From Flavobacterium chryseum (GTDB taxonomy: Bacteria > Bacteroidota > Bacteroidia > Flavobacteriales > Flavobacteriaceae), in the NCBI RefSeq assembly GCF_004362015.1, contig NZ_SNWW01000012.1:1-64000 (forward strand): a DNA stretch of 64,000 nt, in the 5' to 3' direction. The notes under the pieces are model-generated. The model saw only the letters and a program-made list of their open reading frames with translations. It was not told where the DNA came from and searched no databases. A program made the translations under genes and the position numbers. Position 1 is the first letter of the stretch; each line of letters opens with the position of its first letter. Shown here in pieces: positions 61,859 through 64,000 of this stretch.

Positions 61859-63001
61859 TTACTCTTTCAGCAAATTTCTTGAGATAACTAATTTTTGAAT
61901 TTCAGTTGTTCCTTCTCCAATTGTACATAATTTAGAATCTCTATAGAATTTTTCTACCGGATAATCTTTTGTATATCCATAACCGCCATGAATTTGAACA
62001 GCTTCATTTGCAATCTTAACGCAAGCTTCAGAGGCATACATTTTTGCCATTGCTCCTAATGTGGTAACGGGTTTATGTTGTTGCTTTAAAAATGCAGCTT
62101 TATGCAACAATAATTCTGAAGCTTCAATTTCAGTTGCCATAGCAGCCAATTTAAATGATATTCCCTGAAAACTACTAATTGGTTGTCCAAACTGGTGTCT
62201 CTCTTTAGAATATTTTAGTGCTGCTTCATAAGCGCCTTTTGCAATTCCCAAAGACAGTGCTCCTATCGAAATTCTTCCACCATCTAATATTTTCATTGCC
62301 TGAACAAATCCCTGACCCACTTCTCCTAATCTATTAGCATCCGGAACACGGCAGCCATCAAAAACCAACTCTGCAGTTTCACTGGCACGCATTCCTAATT
62401 TATTTTCTTTTTTTCCTGATGTAAATCCTGGCATACCTTTTTCAAAAACAAAAGCTGTCATTCCTTTAGAATCTCCTTTTTCTCCGGTACGAACGATTAC
62501 AACTGCAATATCTCCGGAAATAGCGTGTGTTATAAAATTTTTTGCACCATTTACAATCCAGAAATCACCATCTTTAACTGCGGTGGTATTCATTCCGCCA
62601 GCGTCAGAACCTGTGTTGTGTTCTGTTAAACCCCAAGCTCCAATATGTTCAGCTGTTGCTAATTTTGGTAACCATTTTTTCTTTTGATCTTCATTTCCAA
62701 AAGTCAAAATATGATTGGTACATAATGAATTATGAGCAGCAACAGAAAGTCCTATTGAAGGATCTACTTTTGAAATTTCTTCGACAACGGTAATATATTC
62801 GTGATAACCTAATCCAGATCCTCCATATTCTTCCGGAACTAAAACTCCCATAAATCCCATTTCTCCTAATTTCTTAAAGAGAGGAACAGGAAAAGTCTGA
62901 GCTTCATCCCATTCCATAATATTCGGTCTGATATTTTTCTCTGCAAAATCTTTAATAGATTGTGCAATCATTACTTGTGTTTCGTTATAATCAAAATTCA
63001 T
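61859..63001 (-). CDS. Acyl-CoA dehydrogenase
   Basis: The 380-residue FAD enzyme oxidises acyl-CoA at the alpha-beta bond. N-terminal helices, LTEHNTGSDAGG (FAD contact), FQGISFKLAAMATEIEA and the catalytic Glu in IGEGTTEIQKLVISRNLL are clear. It best fits the short/medium-chain (butyryl-type) group. It follows the helix-hairpin-helix gene by 17 bases and may be co-transcribed with it. Confidence 0.95.
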   Translation of the reverse strand: MNFDYNETQVMIAQSIKDFAEKNIRPNIMEWDEAQTFPVPLFKKLGEMGFMGVLVPEEYGGSGLGYHEYITVVEEISKVDPSIGLSVAAHNSLCTNHILTFGNEDQKKKWLPKLATAEHIGAWGLTEHNTGSDAGGMNTTAVKDGDFWIVNGAKNFITHAISGDIAVVIVRTGEKGDSKGMTAFVFEKGMPGFTSGKKENKLGMRASETAELVFDGCRVPDANRLGEVGQGFVQAMKILDGGRISIGALSLGIAKGAYEAALKYSKERHQFGQPISSFQGISFKLAAMATEIEASELLLHKAAFLKQQHKPVTTLGAMAKMYASEACVKIANEAVQIHGGYGYTKDYPVEKFYRDSKLCTIGEGTTEIQKLVISRNLLKE

Positions 63002-63018
63002 TGTAAGTCAGTATTTTT

Positions 63019-63912
63019 TTAGAACTCCAAATATAAACTAATTATTTTTGCTTTTTCAACAGGAAAATCTTTAATTTTTGATAAATCCTCAATATTTTTA
63101 AAATTTCCGTTCATACTTCGATAGGTGACTATTTGTTTTGCCAACGCATATCTAAAATAGGGGAATTGCGATAATTCTTTTAAGGAAGCATCATTTATAG
63201 CTATCTTTTTAAAATTTGGCAAAGCAGAAATTTTAAAATGAGCATTAATTTCAAAAATAACCTCTGGCGAAAGTCCCCACACATCTTTAATTTGTTCCAT
63301 AGACACAAAACCTCCTAAGATTTCTTTTTGTTTTAATATTCGTAAAGATAATGCTTCACCAATTCCATAAATTTTCATAAAATCTTCCTGAGTCGCTTCA
63401 TTTATATCTAAAGTTACTATTTTTTCTTTTTTCTGGAATGTCTTTGGAACATATTCTTTTTTATCTTCTTTAAATTTCTTTTCATTGTTAATCCAATTTG
63501 GAAATTTGAAATAAGGTGAAATTACATTTAATAATGAATCAGAAATTTTAGTTACTTTCTGAAATTCTTCAGCTGAATTAACGTATTTATTCTCTTTTCG
63601 AAAAGCCATTAATCGGTCTATTTCCTGAACTGATAAGCCAAGTTTGTAACCTTTATAATCTGAAATAAAATTTGGATTGAAAGAATACATTTTTGGTTTA
63701 GCATCATATTTTGCCAATTTCATCGAATCAATTTCTGATTGTAATGACATCCATTCCTGTTCTTTTGCAGGGATTTTTTTTTCAGGCAAAGTAAAATTGG
63801 CGAAAAAATATACCATTTGTAAAATGACAATTACGGCTAAAAGCAGAAAAATACCTGTACGTTGTTTATTTGTAAACTTAAAATATGGCGCGAGCGCTTT
63901 AAAATTAATCAT
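63019..63912 (-). CDS. Helix-hairpin-helix protein, ComEA-like, membrane-anchored
   Basis: The 297-residue protein has one N-terminal membrane helix (about 20-38, IFLLLAVIVILQMVYFFAN) and at least three helix-hairpin-helix segments: about 85-135 (LSVQEIDRLMAFRKENKYV), 170-225 (DINEATQEDFMKIYGIGEA) and 240-296 (INDASLKELSQFPYFRYAL). Such tandem units are related to the DNA-binding part of ComEA. A role in DNA uptake or binding outside the membrane is possible but unproven. Confidence 0.82.
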   Translation of the reverse strand: MINFKALAPYFKFTNKQRTGIFLLLAVIVILQMVYFFANFTLPEKKIPAKEQEWMSLQSEIDSMKLAKYDAKPKMYSFNPNFISDYKGYKLGLSVQEIDRLMAFRKENKYVNSAEEFQKVTKISDSLLNVISPYFKFPNWINNEKKFKEDKKEYVPKTFQKKEKIVTLDINEATQEDFMKIYGIGEALSLRILKQKEILGGFVSMEQIKDVWGLSPEVIFEINAHFKISALPNFKKIAINDASLKELSQFPYFRYALAKQIVTYRSMNGNFKNIEDLSKIKDFPVEKAKIISLYLEF

Positions 63913-64000
63913 TAATGAATTATTTTTTTAAGCCAAAATTAAACGAAAAGAGGTTATTTATTAAGAAAAATAGTAAAAAATATAATCTTCTACAATATAT

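Noticed and set aside
1..64000. CRISPR array or defence system
   Set aside because: The repeats seen are dispersed palindromes, not regularly spaced direct repeats, and no cas, restriction, toxin-antitoxin or retron genes are present.

Overview
The window is chromosomal DNA of a Flavobacterium-like member of the Bacteroidota. This is an inference from low GC content, TAnnTTTG-type -7 promoter elements, the near absence of Shine-Dalgarno sequences (a striking exception precedes rpsU), lipoprotein signals of the FFSC/LFSC kind, and gene families typical of the group (DUF2975-HTH pair, kdp locus with a sigma-54 activator, DUF3467 after rpoC). No phage, transposase, CRISPR array or rRNA operon is visible.

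Layout. 1-8.3 kb: an LLM-class flavin oxidoreductase, a DUF2975/HTH pair, an ABC exporter whose permease is fused to an M1 aminopeptidase domain, and a secreted polysaccharide deacetylase. 8.5-20.1 kb: a high-affinity potassium uptake locus in the order NtrC-type regulator, small hypothetical protein, 28-residue membrane microprotein, kdpF, kdpA, kdpB, kdpC, outer-membrane porin, kinase-less KdpD, separate histidine kinase. KdpE is absent. 20.3-27.4 kb: a PAP2 phosphatase, then a DNA-damage island (LexA-like S24 repressor divergent from umuD-umuC, a DnaQ/GIY-YIG nuclease fusion, exonuclease III, AlkB) and a DUF1810 protein. 27.5-33.1 kb: an APC permease, a small lipoprotein, a histidine kinase overlapping a single-domain response regulator, and a LysM/NlpC-P60 hydrolase. 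33.3-45.1 kb: two different aconitases side by side, a MoxR ATPase, a SurA-like isomerase, an alpha-amylase lipoprotein of archaeal GH13_7 type, and release factor 3. 45.2-63.9 kb: a cysteine-motif membrane protein, then the conserved minus-strand translation/transcription block, read 5'->3' as tRNA-Thr, tRNA-Tyr, tRNA-Thr, tuf, tRNA-Trp, secE, nusG, rplK, rplA, rplJ, rplL, rpoB, rpoC, DUF3467. Upstream of it lie hpf, a Xer recombinase, rpsU, an acyl-CoA dehydrogenase and a helix-hairpin-helix protein.

The strongest signal not explained by genes is the intergenic repeat landscape. At least seven unrelated families of long inverted repeats sit between genes, and most gaps of the kdp locus hold a different one. 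Two copies of a structured element (CCCGATA...TAGCGGG with an inner hairpin) lie 15 kb apart. Near-identical palindromes close two convergent gene pairs. The most system-like loci are the re-wired Kdp circuit, the peptidase-permease fusion and the LexA-like/UmuDC/nuclease island.
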